From Gordonia sihwensis NBRC 108236 (lineage in GTDB: Bacteria; Actinomycetota; Actinomycetes; Mycobacteriales; Mycobacteriaceae), in contig NZ_BANU01000015.1 of assembly GCF_000333035.1 (NCBI RefSeq), positions 62,001-126,000 on the forward strand: a DNA stretch of 64,000 bases, written 5' to 3'. Shown here piece by piece: positions 37,790-46,844 of the stretch. A program made the position numbers and the translations under genes. Position 1 is the stretch's first letter. The number at the start of each line of letters is the position of its first letter. The notes beneath the pieces are model-generated. The model made no database searches. It was not told where the DNA came from and saw only the letters and a program-made list of their open reading frames with translations.

Positions 37790-38487
37790 CCGACGCGGCG
37801 GCGGGGGAGCGGGTGCTGGTCCCGCACGGGCCGGCCGACCGAACCGATCTGGCGGCATTCCTGGAACGGGCTCGCCGGGTGGACGACTCCGGCGTGCTGC
37901 GGGTTCAGCAGCGGCCGGACGGGCGCGTCGGGTTGTGGGTGCGCACCGGCTTCGACATCCTCGCGACCCGCTCGGTGTTCGGTTCGGTGACTCCGGCCGA
38001 CGTGGTCGCCGACGTCGGCGCGATGTCGGCGGCGGTGGGCGGCGACGGTCCGCTCCCGCTCGGCTTCGCACTGCCCGGAGCCTGGCAGGGCGCGCTGCCC
38101 CCGTCGGACGGCTTCGACCACCTCGACGACGTCCCGGCGCGCGAGCTGGTGTCACTCGCCCGCAGGGGCGCCGACGTGGCCCGCACGGAATCCGGCGCGC
38201 TCGGCCCGGCGTCGTCGTTGCTGGATCAGACGGTGATCGAGGTGAGCGGGCCGAACGGGTCGGGCGCTCGGGCGAAGGTGTCGATGCGTGCGGTCTTCGC
38301 CCTCACCGCGATGGGCTTCGTCCGCGACGCCGCCGGCCGCGAGATCACTGCCGACTCACCGATCGACGCGATCGCGCCGGACGAGCCGGTGCGGGTCCGT
38401 CTCTCGTCCAGCTGGGTGCGGGTGGACGCGCGCTTCGGCTCGGTCTACCAACGGCGCTCGGTGCTGAATCTGGCCGTGCGCAGCTAG
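37786..38487 (+). CDS. Conserved actinobacterial protein of unknown function
   Basis: A 233-residue soluble protein that corresponds by position to Rv2474c of M. tuberculosis. It is Ala/Val/Asp-rich, has no signal peptide or membrane segment, and shows the partly conserved segments GLWVRTGFDILATRSVFG and RVDARFGSVYQRRSVLNLAVR. The GTG start overlaps the thioesterase stop. Its final 4 bases overlap the convergent GntR gene. No function is known to me; linkage to gdh and the thioesterase is the only clue. Confidence 0.75.
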   Translation: MTDAAAGERVLVPHGPADRTDLAAFLERARRVDDSGVLRVQQRPDGRVGLWVRTGFDILATRSVFGSVTPADVVADVGAMSAAVGGDGPLPLGFALPGAWQGALPPSDGFDHLDDVPARELVSLARRGADVARTESGALGPASSLLDQTVIEVSGPNGSGARAKVSMRAVFALTAMGFVRDAAGREITADSPIDAIAPDEPVRVRLSSSWVRVDARFGSVYQRRSVLNLAVRS

Positions 38488-39200
38488 GCGGACACGCCGC
38501 TGCCCACGTTTCCGGCCGACATCGATTCCTGCCGGTGGTCGGTGCCGAGAAGAATGTCGGTGGTGTGGCTGATATGCCGCGCTAACGCCTCGACCGCGGC
38601 ATCGGCATCTCGCGCGAGTGCGAGTTCCATGAGTTCGCGGTGTTCTGCGATCACGTCACGGTCCGGGTGCCTGAAGTGCTGCTGGGACCACGATCGGTAG
38701 AGCTCTGCGGAATCACGCAACGATGTCGCGATCCCCAGCAGTCTGGAATTTCGGCAGCCGGCCAACAGCGCATGATGGAAATCGGCGTGCGCCCGCGACC
38801 ACGCGTCGCCCACGCGTTCTGGATCGTCCCGGTCGTACTGCGGAGTCCTCTCGAGTGTGTGGTGCTTCGCGACCAGATCCGACTCCCACGGAGTGTCGCC
38901 TTCAGCCAGTGACATGCGGAACACCAGGCGCTCGATCGCCACGCGCGCCGTTGTGAGTTCGATCAGGTCCTCTGCGGACAGCGGGGTCACCTGAAACCCC
39001 TGGTGCGGTTGAGACCGGACGAGGTCCTGTTCGACCAAGCGGGTCAGAGCTTCGCGAAGCACCCCTACGCCGACGCCGTATCTGGTGCTCAGTTCCGGGA
39101 ACTTCAGCTTCTCGCCGGGTGTCAACCTGCCGGCCAGAATGTCGGCTCTCATCGTCGCGAACGTGTCGTCCGCGCGGGTCCCATACGTGGATCGCGCCAT
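38484..39200 (-). CDS. GntR-family regulator, FadR/FCD subfamily
   Basis: A 238-residue repressor. The N-terminal winged helix includes TFATMRADILAGRLTPGEKL and VLREALTRLVEQDLVRSQPHQGFQVTPL. Residues about 95-220 are an FCD-type all-helical ligand domain with metal-binding-type positions in AHADFHHALLAG and AEHRELMELAL. The divergent catabolic operon begins 128 bases away, so it is the likely regulator of that operon. The inducer is probably an acid intermediate of the pathway, unknown here. Confidence 0.88.
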   Translation of the reverse strand: MARSTYGTRADDTFATMRADILAGRLTPGEKLKFPELSTRYGVGVGVLREALTRLVEQDLVRSQPHQGFQVTPLSAEDLIELTTARVAIERLVFRMSLAEGDTPWESDLVAKHHTLERTPQYDRDDPERVGDAWSRAHADFHHALLAGCRNSRLLGIATSLRDSAELYRSWSQQHFRHPDRDVIAEHRELMELALARDADAAVEALARHISHTTDILLGTDHRQESMSAGNVGSGVSA

Positions 39201-39328
39201 GCTTCGACCCTAGCAGGAAAGGAACTTCTGTATAACTTTCTACTTTCTCTTGACTGATGGAAATTGTGGCGCATGCTGAAACGCACACCGCAGAGTGGCG
39301 CCCGTCACTCTGGAAGAGGAGGATGACG
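39201..39328. promoter_or_regulatory. Divergent regulatory region between gntR and the catabolic operon
   Basis: The 128-base gap is locally A/T-rich. It holds a tandem 7-base repeat ACTTTCT-ACTTTCT at 39235-39248 and TTGACT at 39250-39255 that could be a -35 for the operon, without a clear -10. TGTATA at 39229-39234 reads TATACA on the minus strand and could be the gntR -10. These are candidate operator and promoter parts only. Confidence 0.35.
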
Positions 39329-40171
39329 ATGAAGCTGGCGAATCTTGCAGGACGAGCGGTACTGGTGACCGAAGACGGGGCGGCCGACATCGCCCGCGAC
39401 AGCGAAGGGCGTTTCGGGCCGGATCCGGAGTCTGTGCTCGCACGCTGGGATGAGTTCCGTGAGTGGGCGCGGGCAGCTGCATTGACGCCGCAGAGTTTCG
39501 ACGAGACGTTGCTCGGACCGCCGGTGTCGAGGCCGCGACAGATCTTCGCCATTGCGCTCAACTATCGGGAACATGCCGCCGAGTCAGGATTCGAAATCCC
39601 GGCCAGGGCGTCGGTGTTCACCAAATTCGCCTCATCCCTGACCGGACCCTTCGGGGACATCGCCCTCGTCGACGGGAACGTCGACTGGGAAGCGGAGTTG
39701 GTGGTGGTGATCGGTCGGGAAGCACGCGGAGTGCATGTGGAGAACGCGTGGGACCACGTCGCGGGACTGACCAACGGCCAGGACATCTCGGAGCGATCCC
39801 GTCAGCTCGCCGGACCCGCACCGCAGTTCAGTCTCGCCAAATCGCATCCCGGCTTCGGCCCGATCGGGCCCTGGGTGGTCACTCCGGACGAACTGGAGAA
39901 TCCGGACGATCTGGAGATCGCTTGCGCGATCGACGGAGAAGAGGTCCAGAAGAGCTCGACCTCCGACCTGATCTTCTCCGTACCCGAACTGATCGCACAG
40001 CTCTCCGAGGTCGTCACGCTCTACCCGGGCGACCTGATCTTCACCGGGACCCCGGCCGGAGTCGGCCTCGCCGCGGATCCGCAACGCTACCTCGCCGCCG
40101 GCGAGGTGCTGACTACCAGCATCGAGGGGCTGGGTCAGATGAGCCATCGCCTCGTCGCACCCCGCGACTGA
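39329..40171 (+). CDS. Fumarylacetoacetate hydrolase-family protein
   Basis: A 280-residue FAH-family enzyme, typically hydrolysing C-C bonds of 2,4-dioxo or acylpyruvate compounds, or acting as a decarboxylase/isomerase. The metal-binding acidic residues lie in VDWEAELVVVIGREARG and the FAH blocks GLTNGQDISER, PIGPWVV and YPGDLIFTGTPAGVG are present. ATG 39329 is 6 bases after GAAGAGGAGG; an ATG at 39323 is too close to that site. First gene of the operon opposite gntR. Fumarylpyruvate or an acylpyruvate would suit an aromatic pathway, but this is inference. Confidence 0.88.
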   Translation: MKLANLAGRAVLVTEDGAADIARDSEGRFGPDPESVLARWDEFREWARAAALTPQSFDETLLGPPVSRPRQIFAIALNYREHAAESGFEIPARASVFTKFASSLTGPFGDIALVDGNVDWEAELVVVIGREARGVHVENAWDHVAGLTNGQDISERSRQLAGPAPQFSLAKSHPGFGPIGPWVVTPDELENPDDLEIACAIDGEEVQKSSTSDLIFSVPELIAQLSEVVTLYPGDLIFTGTPAGVGLAADPQRYLAAGEVLTTSIEGLGQMSHRLVAPRD

Positions 40172-40188
40172 CGAGAAGGAGATAAGCC

Positions 40189-41934
40189 ATGAGAGTCGTC
40201 GAGACCGATGTGCTCGTCGTGGGTGCCGGGCCCTCCGGACTGACAGCTGCGGCGTTCCTGGCGATGCACGGCGTCGATGCCGTCACGGTCACCAAGTACC
40301 CGCGTACCGCCAACACGCCGAGGGCACACATCACGAACCAGCGCACCATGGAGGTCATGCGCGACCTCGGGATCGAGGATCAGGTGCGCAGCGTCTCCGT
40401 CCCCAACGAGTTGATGGCCGACAACGTGTGGGCCACCAGCATGGCGGGCAAGGAGATCGCCCGGGTGAAGACCTGGGGGACGAAGGTCGACCGTAAAGCG
40501 GATTACGAGGCGGGAAGCCCGTCGGCCATGTGCAACATGCCCCAGCACCTGTTCGAGCCCTTGATCTTGCAGGGTGCGCTCGACCGCGGGGCCGACATCC
40601 GGTTCTCCACGGAACTGACCGAGATCTCGCAGGACGCCGACGGGGTCACCGCGACCGTTCGATACAGCCACACCGGTGAGACCTATCAGGTGCGGGCGAA
40701 GTACGCGATCGGCGCCGACGGCGGTCGCTCGACGGTCGCCGAGCAGTTGGGCTTCTCACTCGAGGGAGAAACAGGGCTCGGCTACGCGGTCAACATCTGG
40801 CTCGAAGCCGATCTGTCCAAGTACCGCGCTCACCGGCCGGGCGTGCTGTTCTGGACCGCACAGCCCGGCAAGGACTTCTGGCTCGGCTCCGGAGTCTTCA
40901 TCACCGTGCGGCCGTGGAACGAGTGGGTGCTGGTGTTCATGTACGACCCGGACACCGAAGAGATCGACACCAGCGAGGAAGCCATGCTGCCTCGCATCTA
41001 CAAGGCCATCGGTGACGACAGCATTCCGGTCACGATCAAGAACGTCTCGACCTGGCAGGTCAATCACGTACTCGCCTCCGAGTACCAGCGGGGGCGGGTG
41101 TTTCTGGCCGGCGACGCCGCACACCGCCACCCACCGGCGAACGGGTTGGGGTCCAACACCTCCATCCAAGACGCGTACAACCTCGCTTGGAAGCTCGCCG
41201 CGGTCGTCAAGGAGCAGGCCGGACCATCTCTGCTCGAGAGCTACCACCAGGAGCGCCATCCGGTAGGCAGGCAGGTGGTGGACCGCGCCTTGAAGAGTGC
41301 AGACATCGTCGGGCGGGTCCCGTCGATCCTCGGCATCCGGCCGGGCCAGACCGACGAGGAAGGGTGGGCGGCGATCGACGAATTCTTCGCCGACACCGAT
41401 GACGGACGCAAGCGGCGCAAGGCGCTTGAAGACTGCATCGACGAAAACGCCTACCATTTCCACGCGCACGGTGTCGAACTCGGCCATCGGTACACCTCGA
41501 CGGCGGTGGTCGGCGACGGGACCCCGTTCCCGGCTCACACTCGCGATCCCGAGCTCTACTATCAACCGACCACTCATCCAGGCGCATATCTGCCGCATGT
41601 CTGGATCGAGCGGAACGGCGAACAGATCTCGACACTCGATGCCGTCGGTCACGGCAGATTCACAGTGATCACCGGAATCGGCGGCGAGGCGTGGGTCGCG
41701 GCTGCCGAGAAGATCGGTGCGGAGGTGGGCGTCGAGATCGCGAGTGCCCCCATCGGTTACCGTCTCGCCTTCGACGACGTATACGGCGACTGGGCGCGAG
41801 CCCGCGAGATCTCCGACGGCGGCTGCCTGCTGGTCCGGCCCGACCGTCACATCGCCTGGCGGAGCCACGGCATGGCAGACGACCCGCTCAGCGCGCTGCG
41901 TGAAGCGATCGACGCCGTCCTGTCCCGAGTCTGA
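40189..41934 (+). CDS. FAD-dependent aromatic hydroxylase (phenol/dichlorophenol monooxygenase-like)
   Basis: A 581-residue class A flavoprotein monooxygenase of the MhpA/TfdB/PgaE group, with a C-terminal thioredoxin-like domain after about residue 400. FAD motifs are VLVVGAGPSGLTAAAFL, AKYAIGADGGRSTVAEQL and VFLAGDAAHRHPPANGLGSN. It should hydroxylate an aromatic or quinonoid ring with NAD(P)H and O2. AGAAGGAG stands 8 bases before the ATG at 40189, which follows the FAH gene by 17 bases. The substrate is unknown. Confidence 0.88.
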   Translation: MRVVETDVLVVGAGPSGLTAAAFLAMHGVDAVTVTKYPRTANTPRAHITNQRTMEVMRDLGIEDQVRSVSVPNELMADNVWATSMAGKEIARVKTWGTKVDRKADYEAGSPSAMCNMPQHLFEPLILQGALDRGADIRFSTELTEISQDADGVTATVRYSHTGETYQVRAKYAIGADGGRSTVAEQLGFSLEGETGLGYAVNIWLEADLSKYRAHRPGVLFWTAQPGKDFWLGSGVFITVRPWNEWVLVFMYDPDTEEIDTSEEAMLPRIYKAIGDDSIPVTIKNVSTWQVNHVLASEYQRGRVFLAGDAAHRHPPANGLGSNTSIQDAYNLAWKLAAVVKEQAGPSLLESYHQERHPVGRQVVDRALKSADIVGRVPSILGIRPGQTDEEGWAAIDEFFADTDDGRKRRKALEDCIDENAYHFHAHGVELGHRYTSTAVVGDGTPFPAHTRDPELYYQPTTHPGAYLPHVWIERNGEQISTLDAVGHGRFTVITGIGGEAWVAAAEKIGAEVGVEIASAPIGYRLAFDDVYGDWARAREISDGGCLLVRPDRHIAWRSHGMADDPLSALREAIDAVLSRV

Positions 41935-41964
41935 CTCCGCTCCATCTGATGAAGGAGGCTTCCA

Positions 41965-42279
41965 ATGACCATCACGACCGGCACCATGACCGACGAACAG
42001 CGTAAGTCAGTCGCTCTGGAGTTCCTCAAACGCGTCGATACCGGTGGCGACGTCATCGAACTCTTCGCCGGCGACGCTCTGTTCTGCTTCCCCAAGTACG
42101 GCATGGTTCGAGGCGTCGAGAAGATCGAGGAGTTCCTCGGCGAACTCGGCGGAATCATCTCGTCGATCGAACACCACTCCGCCTACTTCAACTACATCGT
42201 CGACGGCGACAGGGTCGTCGTCGAAGGCACCAGCCACGCCGACGCCGACTCCGCCCGCTACCCGTGGCTCACCAGATAA
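41965..42279 (+). CDS. NTF2/SnoaL-like protein, apparently C-terminally truncated
   Basis: A 104-residue protein with the N-terminal half of a SnoaL/NTF2-like cone fold (RKSVALEFLKRVDTGGDVIELFAGDALFCFPKYGMVRG, in pieces). Family members usually run 130-150 residues and continue past RYPWLTRW into the C-terminal strands. Here a TAA ends the frame right after RYPWLTR, and no continuation was found in other frames. It may be a natural short form or a truncated and possibly inactive relict. The start has AAGGAGG 7 bases before the ATG. Confidence 0.7.
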   Translation: MTITTGTMTDEQRKSVALEFLKRVDTGGDVIELFAGDALFCFPKYGMVRGVEKIEEFLGELGGIISSIEHHSAYFNYIVDGDRVVVEGTSHADADSARYPWLTR

Positions 42280-42311
42280 CCGCTCCCGATCTACTGTAAG
42301 GACCCTCACTC

Positions 42312-42824
42312 ATGACGACCATGCGCCCGGACGCAGAACTGTCCCGCGACGAGATCATCGCCCGTAACCTCGCGGTGGTCCAAGAGCACTTCCACAATGA
42401 GAACCCCGACGACGTCGACAAGGCGATCGCCCTCTACGCGTCCGATATCTCCTGGGAAGCCCCGAACCGCGGCCTCGTTTACACCGATGCCGCCGAGGTG
42501 CGCAGCGCCTACATGAAGATCTTTCGCACGCTGCAATTCCATTCGCTCACCACGTTGCGACGCTTCGGCACGGAGCAGTTCGTGTTCGATGACGCGATTG
42601 CCGACGTGACCGTGATCGGTGACGAGATGCCCAATCTGCCGTTCCCCATCGGCACTCGGATCAGCCTGCGGCTGGTGCACTGTTTCGAACTCCGAGACGG
42701 TGAGATCACCAAGGAGATCGCATACGAGATGTGGCGTGACGCCGCCGGTCCGCTGGTCAACGACGCAGTCCCGCCGGGGTCGTCGGTGGAGTACTTTCCC
42801 GAACCGGACGACGCCGAAGGCTGA
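42312..42824 (+). CDS. NTF2/SnoaL-like protein
   Basis: A 170-residue NTF2-like cone-fold protein; relatives include polyketide cyclases, limonene epoxide hydrolase-like enzymes and non-catalytic pocket proteins. The segments IALYASDISWEAPNRGLVY, RSAYMKIFRTLQFHS and RLVHCFELRDGEITKEIAYEMW fit the fold. It starts 32 bases after the truncated paralogue and stops 8 bases before the ligase gene, so it is part of the catabolic operon. A catalytic role such as ring opening or isomerisation is possible but not shown. Confidence 0.8.
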   Translation: MTTMRPDAELSRDEIIARNLAVVQEHFHNENPDDVDKAIALYASDISWEAPNRGLVYTDAAEVRSAYMKIFRTLQFHSLTTLRRFGTEQFVFDDAIADVTVIGDEMPNLPFPIGTRISLRLVHCFELRDGEITKEIAYEMWRDAAGPLVNDAVPPGSSVEYFPEPDDAEG

Positions 42825-42832
42825 CGGGCACG

Positions 42833-44347
42833 ATGAACACTGCAACTCTGCTGGCAGCGAGCTCGCTTCGGGTGCCGACACGGGACGCTTGGCGCTACGG
42901 CGACCGATCGGCGAGCTACGCGGTCGCCAGCGATCGGATCGCACGGATGGCCGGCGGCCTCAGGGCGTCCGGGCTCCGTAGCGGCGATCGGGTGGTCCTC
43001 GTCCTGCCGAATGGACCCGAACTCTTCGAATTGCTGTGGGCGACGCTCTGGGCCGGGCTGGTGGTGGTACCTGTCAACCGTCACCTGCACCCCCGAGAAG
43101 TGTCGTACGTTCTCGACCACTGCGCGGCGAAACTCGTGGTCATCGCGCCTGAGACGGCCGCCGCAGTGAGCTGCGGCACGTCCGAAGCCACTGTGCTGCG
43201 GACCGACTCGGCAGCATACGAGGCGCTCCCCGTCGGGCAACCGGTCCCTGTCGCCGACGTCCGCCCCGAGGACCCAGCGTGGATCTTCTACACTTCGGGG
43301 ACCACCGGGCGTCCCAAAGGTGCCACTCTCACGCACCGGAATCTGCTGAGCATGACGCTCAATTACTACGCCGACATCGATCCGGTCGGTGACGACGCCG
43401 TCTATTTGCACGCTGCTCCGCTCACCCACGGCAGCGGGCTCTACCTGCTCCCCGCGGTGGGCCACGGAGCAGTCAACGTGATCTCGTCGGCCGGCAGCTT
43501 CGATCCAGCCGACTATCTCGCCCTCGCCCAGTCCGACCGGGTCACCCACGGAGCGTTCCTCGCGCCCACCATGCTGCGTCGTCTCACCGACGAGGTCCGA
43601 GGGGGTTCGGCACCGGCGGTTCCGCACCTGCGCAGCCTGGTCATCGGCGGAGCCGCGCTGTATCAAGAAGATCTGCAGGACGCGCTCGATACGTTCGGTC
43701 CCATCATCACCCAGATGTACGGACAGGGCGAGTGCCCCATGACGATAGCCGTGATGAAACCGGACGAGGTTCCCCACGACAGCGCCGATCCTCGGCGCAG
43801 ATCCTGCGGCCAGCCGTTCACCGGCGTCGAGGTGCGGGTGGTGAACGACGACGGTGCCGACTCGCCTGCAGGTACAACCGGAGAGATCCAAGTCCGCGGC
43901 GATGTCGTCATGGCGGGGTACTGGTCAGATCCGAACGCGACCGCGGCCGCCATCAGCGACGGGTGGCTGCGCACCGGAGATGTCGGGCACTTCGATGAGA
44001 ACGGGTTCCTCTACCTCACCGACCGGTCCAAAGACGTCATCATCAGCGGTGGCTCCAACATCTATCCCCGCGAAGTGGAAGAGGTCCTGCTCGCTCATCC
44101 GGCTGTCTACGAGGCCGCAGTGGTCGGCGTCCCCGACCCCGAATGGGGCGAGAACGTATGCGCGTTCGTCGTGACCGGCCCGGGCGCCGACGTCACCGAA
44201 CCGCAGCTCATCGCTCACACCCGTGCGCACTTGGCGTCCTTCAAGAAGCCCAAGTCCGTCACATTTCTCGACGAGCTTCCCAAGAATGCCAACGGAAAGG
44301 TCGTCAAACGGGCCCTGCGGAACCTCCGAACCGGAGCGAACGGCTGA
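42833..44347 (+). CDS. AMP-dependent acyl-CoA synthetase
   Basis: A 504-residue adenylate-forming ligase that activates a carboxylic acid to its CoA thioester using ATP. Its P-loop is WIFYTSGTTGRPKGATLTH, followed by MYGQGECPM (aromatic-lined acid pocket), GWLRTGDVGHFDENGFLYL, KDVIISGGSNIYPREVEEVL and the C-terminal lysine motif PKNANGKVVKR. Length and motif order are standard. It is the last gene of the operon and is convergent with the GH13 gene. The acid is unknown; context suggests an aromatic, alicyclic or ring-cleavage acid. Confidence 0.92.
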   Translation: MNTATLLAASSLRVPTRDAWRYGDRSASYAVASDRIARMAGGLRASGLRSGDRVVLVLPNGPELFELLWATLWAGLVVVPVNRHLHPREVSYVLDHCAAKLVVIAPETAAAVSCGTSEATVLRTDSAAYEALPVGQPVPVADVRPEDPAWIFYTSGTTGRPKGATLTHRNLLSMTLNYYADIDPVGDDAVYLHAAPLTHGSGLYLLPAVGHGAVNVISSAGSFDPADYLALAQSDRVTHGAFLAPTMLRRLTDEVRGGSAPAVPHLRSLVIGGAALYQEDLQDALDTFGPIITQMYGQGECPMTIAVMKPDEVPHDSADPRRRSCGQPFTGVEVRVVNDDGADSPAGTTGEIQVRGDVVMAGYWSDPNATAAAISDGWLRTGDVGHFDENGFLYLTDRSKDVIISGGSNIYPREVEEVLLAHPAVYEAAVVGVPDPEWGENVCAFVVTGPGADVTEPQLIAHTRAHLASFKKPKSVTFLDELPKNANGKVVKRALRNLRTGANG

Positions 44348-44368
44348 CCGTGATCCCCGGCCCGGACC

Positions 44369-46003
44369 TTACACCAGCCAGGCGGCGGCGCCGGGGAGCA
44401 GCAGACCGCCCTCCAGCGGGGTACTGACCAGGAGGATCTGTCCGGGCGGAAGCGGTACCGGGCGATCGGAGGCGTTGAGCGCACAGATGAGGCCGCCGGG
44501 CCGGCGGAAGGCGAGGCAGCCCTCGGGGGCGCCGTACCACTGCACGGTGTCACCGGAGAACTCCGGACGTGCGTAGCGCAGTTCGATCGCCTGCCGGTAC
44601 AGAGACAGCATCGAGTAGATGTCCTCGAGCTGAGACTCCACGGTCAGTGCCGCCCAGTCGGCGGGGATCGGCAGCCAGGTGTCCGACCGGCTGCTGAATC
44701 CGAAGGGCGGCTCGGTGCCCTCCCACGGCAGCGGAACCCGACAGCCGTCGCGGCCGCGGTCGGTGTGACCGGAGTTCTCCCAGACCGGGTCGACGAGTGC
44801 GTCGTCGGGCAGATCGACGTTGGGCAGACCGAGTTCGGCACCGTTGTAGATGAAGACGGTGCCCGGCAGCGCCAGCTCCACCATGATCATCGCCCGCGCT
44901 CGGATGGTGCCGATGGCGAGGAGGTCGTCGGGCGTGCGCCCGTCGGCCGCCTCACCGGTGGGCTGGTAGCGCGTCACCTCGCGCGGCACATCGTGGTTCG
45001 AGAGGGTCCACGTCGGCACCGCGCCGACCGAGGCGGTGGCGGCCAGCGACTCGGTGATCGCCTCCTTGATCTCATCGGCGTCGAATCCGGCGGTGGCCAG
45101 CCGGAAGTTGAAGCCCAGATGCAGTTCGTCCGGCCGGACGTACCGTGAGAAGGCTTCGTTGGAGCGGACCCACACCTCGCCGACGTTGAAGGTTCCGGGG
45201 TATTCGTCCATCACCGACCGGATCGCGCGGTGGATGTCGTGGACGGCCTCGTTGTTGAACCGCGGATCGTCGTCGGAGTGCAGCAGCACCTCGGCCGGGT
45301 GCTCCAGGTCGGGCAGGCCGTCGGGCTTGGCCATGCCGTGCGCGACGTCGATGCGGAAGCCGTCGATGCCGCGGTCGAGCCAGAAGCGCATGGTCGTCTG
45401 CAGGTCGGCGAGGACCTCCGGGTTGTTCCAGTTCAGATCGGGCTGCTCGGGAGCGAACAGGTGCAGATACCACTGGCCGGGGCGGCCGTCGGGCTCCACG
45501 ATCCGCGTCCACGCCGGACCTCCGAAGACGCTGGTCCAGTTGTTCGGCGGCAGCTCGCCGTCATCGCCGCGTCCGTCGGCGAAGATGTAGCGCTCGCGCT
45601 CGGGGCTGCCCGGGGCCGCTCCCAGCGCGCCGGAGAACCACGGATGCTGGTCGCTGGTGTGGTTGGGGACGAGATCCATCGTCACCCGGATGTCGCGGTC
45701 GTGGGCCTGGCGAATGAGCTCGTCGAAGGTGTCCAGGTCGCCGAAGAGGGGATCGATCGCGCGGGGGTCGGAGACGTCGTATCCGTGGTCGGCCATCGGT
45801 GAGCGCATGATCGGCGAGAGCCAGATCGCGTCCACGCCGAGCAGTTCGAGATATCCCAGCTTGTCGATCAGCCCGGCGAGGTCGCCGACGCCGTCGCCGC
45901 TGAGATCCGAGAACGATCGGGGATACACCTGGTAGACGACGGCCGACCGCCACCACTGGGCGTCGTCGGTCGCGGGGACGTTCGCCATGCTCTGCTCACT
46001 CAC
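44369..46003 (-). CDS. Alpha-glucosidase, GH13 family (AglA-like)
   Basis: A 544-residue cytoplasmic GH13 enzyme hydrolysing alpha-linked glucose from oligosaccharides. The GH13 regions are visible: DLVPNHTSDQHPWF (region I), GFRIDVAHGMAKPDG with the nucleophile Asp (II), NVGEVWVRS with the acid Glu (III) and LSNHDVPR with the transition-state Asp (IV). The N-terminal WWRSAVVYQVYPRSFSDLSGDGVGD is typical of oligo-1,6/alpha-glucosidases. It starts at GTG 46003, with ATG 45988 as an alternative. It follows glbO on the same strand, as aglA follows glbO in M. tuberculosis. Confidence 0.9.
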   Translation of the reverse strand: MSEQSMANVPATDDAQWWRSAVVYQVYPRSFSDLSGDGVGDLAGLIDKLGYLELLGVDAIWLSPIMRSPMADHGYDVSDPRAIDPLFGDLDTFDELIRQAHDRDIRVTMDLVPNHTSDQHPWFSGALGAAPGSPERERYIFADGRGDDGELPPNNWTSVFGGPAWTRIVEPDGRPGQWYLHLFAPEQPDLNWNNPEVLADLQTTMRFWLDRGIDGFRIDVAHGMAKPDGLPDLEHPAEVLLHSDDDPRFNNEAVHDIHRAIRSVMDEYPGTFNVGEVWVRSNEAFSRYVRPDELHLGFNFRLATAGFDADEIKEAITESLAATASVGAVPTWTLSNHDVPREVTRYQPTGEAADGRTPDDLLAIGTIRARAMIMVELALPGTVFIYNGAELGLPNVDLPDDALVDPVWENSGHTDRGRDGCRVPLPWEGTEPPFGFSSRSDTWLPIPADWAALTVESQLEDIYSMLSLYRQAIELRYARPEFSGDTVQWYGAPEGCLAFRRPGGLICALNASDRPVPLPPGQILLVSTPLEGGLLLPGAAAWLV

Positions 46004-46057
46004 CGTCTTCTGTTCCCTCTCCTGCCTTCACTGAATCGTTCATACCCGCGCGGTGGG

Positions 46058-46450
46058 TCAGAACGGGCTGTTGACGAGCGTGTCGGCCGCCATGGTGACG
46101 TAGTCGGTCAGAGCCCGGCGATGCTCATCGTCCAGAACGTCCGATTCGATCGACTCGATGGCGATGTTCATGCACCGTAACCACGCGTCTCGTTCGATGG
46201 GGCCGATCTTGTAGGGGACGTGACGCATTCGCAATCGCGGGTGGCCGCGCTCCTCGCTGTAGGTGTGCGGCCCGCCCCAGTACTGCTCCAAGAACATTCG
46301 CAGACGTCGCTCGGCCGGGCCGAGGTCCTCCTCCGGGTACATCGGCCGGAGGATCTCATCGGCCGCGACCTCCTCATAGAAGCGTGCGGTGATCCGGCGG
46401 AACGTCTCGTGACCGCCGGCTTCCTCGTAGAACGTGCTCACGCTCACCAT
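46058..46450 (-). CDS. glbO: Truncated hemoglobin, group II (GlbO)
   Basis: A 130-residue truncated hemoglobin with the 2-over-2 helical fold. The distinctive segments are [44 protein letters not shown] (which includes the proximal heme histidine) and [14 protein letters not shown] with the G8 Trp. These place it in group II, like GlbO of mycobacteria, linked to oxygen and oxidative or nitrosative stress chemistry. It starts at ATG 46450. Together with the GH13 gene it forms a two-gene unit opposite ctaJ. Confidence 0.94.
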   Translation of the reverse strand: MVSVSTFYEEAGGHETFRRITARFYEEVAADEILRPMYPEEDLGPAERRLRMFLEQYWGGPHTYSEERGHPRLRMRHVPYKIGPIERDAWLRCMNIAIESIESDVLDDEHRRALTDYVTMAADTLVNSPF

Positions 46451-46595
46451 TGTCCACTATCGCCCCCGTGGCATCTACGACACTGTGTAGGCCCTCCGGC
46501 GACAGCGCCGCACGCGGTGCGATAAATTGAACCAGACGATCTGCACACGGCAGGTCTCCGCGCTTAGCTCCGAGCGCTAGTCGAAAGGGTGGGGT

Positions 46596-46844
46596 GTGGA
46601 TCAACTTCTTGTCCCCGTCGGAATGACCGTCGTGGTGCTGTGTGTGATCGCAGTGGCGCTGTGTGTGGTCTCGATGGTGTTCTCTTTTGGAATGAAGCGG
46701 CCGAAGGTCACCGAGTACACGCTCGATCAGCCGTGGGAGAACGGTCCCACTCTGTTCAGCGCGACCGACATCGAGCCGATGGCCCTGAGCCGGCACTTCG
46801 AGCCGGGTGATGTCGAGGGAGGTTCGGCAAGTGGCAAGTGGTGA
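46596..46844 (+). CDS. ctaJ: Probable cytochrome aa3 oxidase accessory subunit CtaJ (small membrane protein)
   Basis: An 82-residue protein with a single membrane helix at residues about 8-30 (GMTVVVLCVIAVALCVVSMV), followed by an FGMKRPKVTEYTLDQPWENGP cytoplasmic block that is conserved in mycobacteria, and a short tail. Position between glbO and a DUF5130 gene matches the locus of CtaJ, the small subunit found in the mycobacterial III2-IV2 supercomplex. The assignment therefore rests on synteny and the conserved segment. GTG start at 46596. Its end overlaps the next gene by 14 bases. Confidence 0.6.
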   Translation: MDQLLVPVGMTVVVLCVIAVALCVVSMVFSFGMKRPKVTEYTLDQPWENGPTLFSATDIEPMALSRHFEPGDVEGGSASGKW

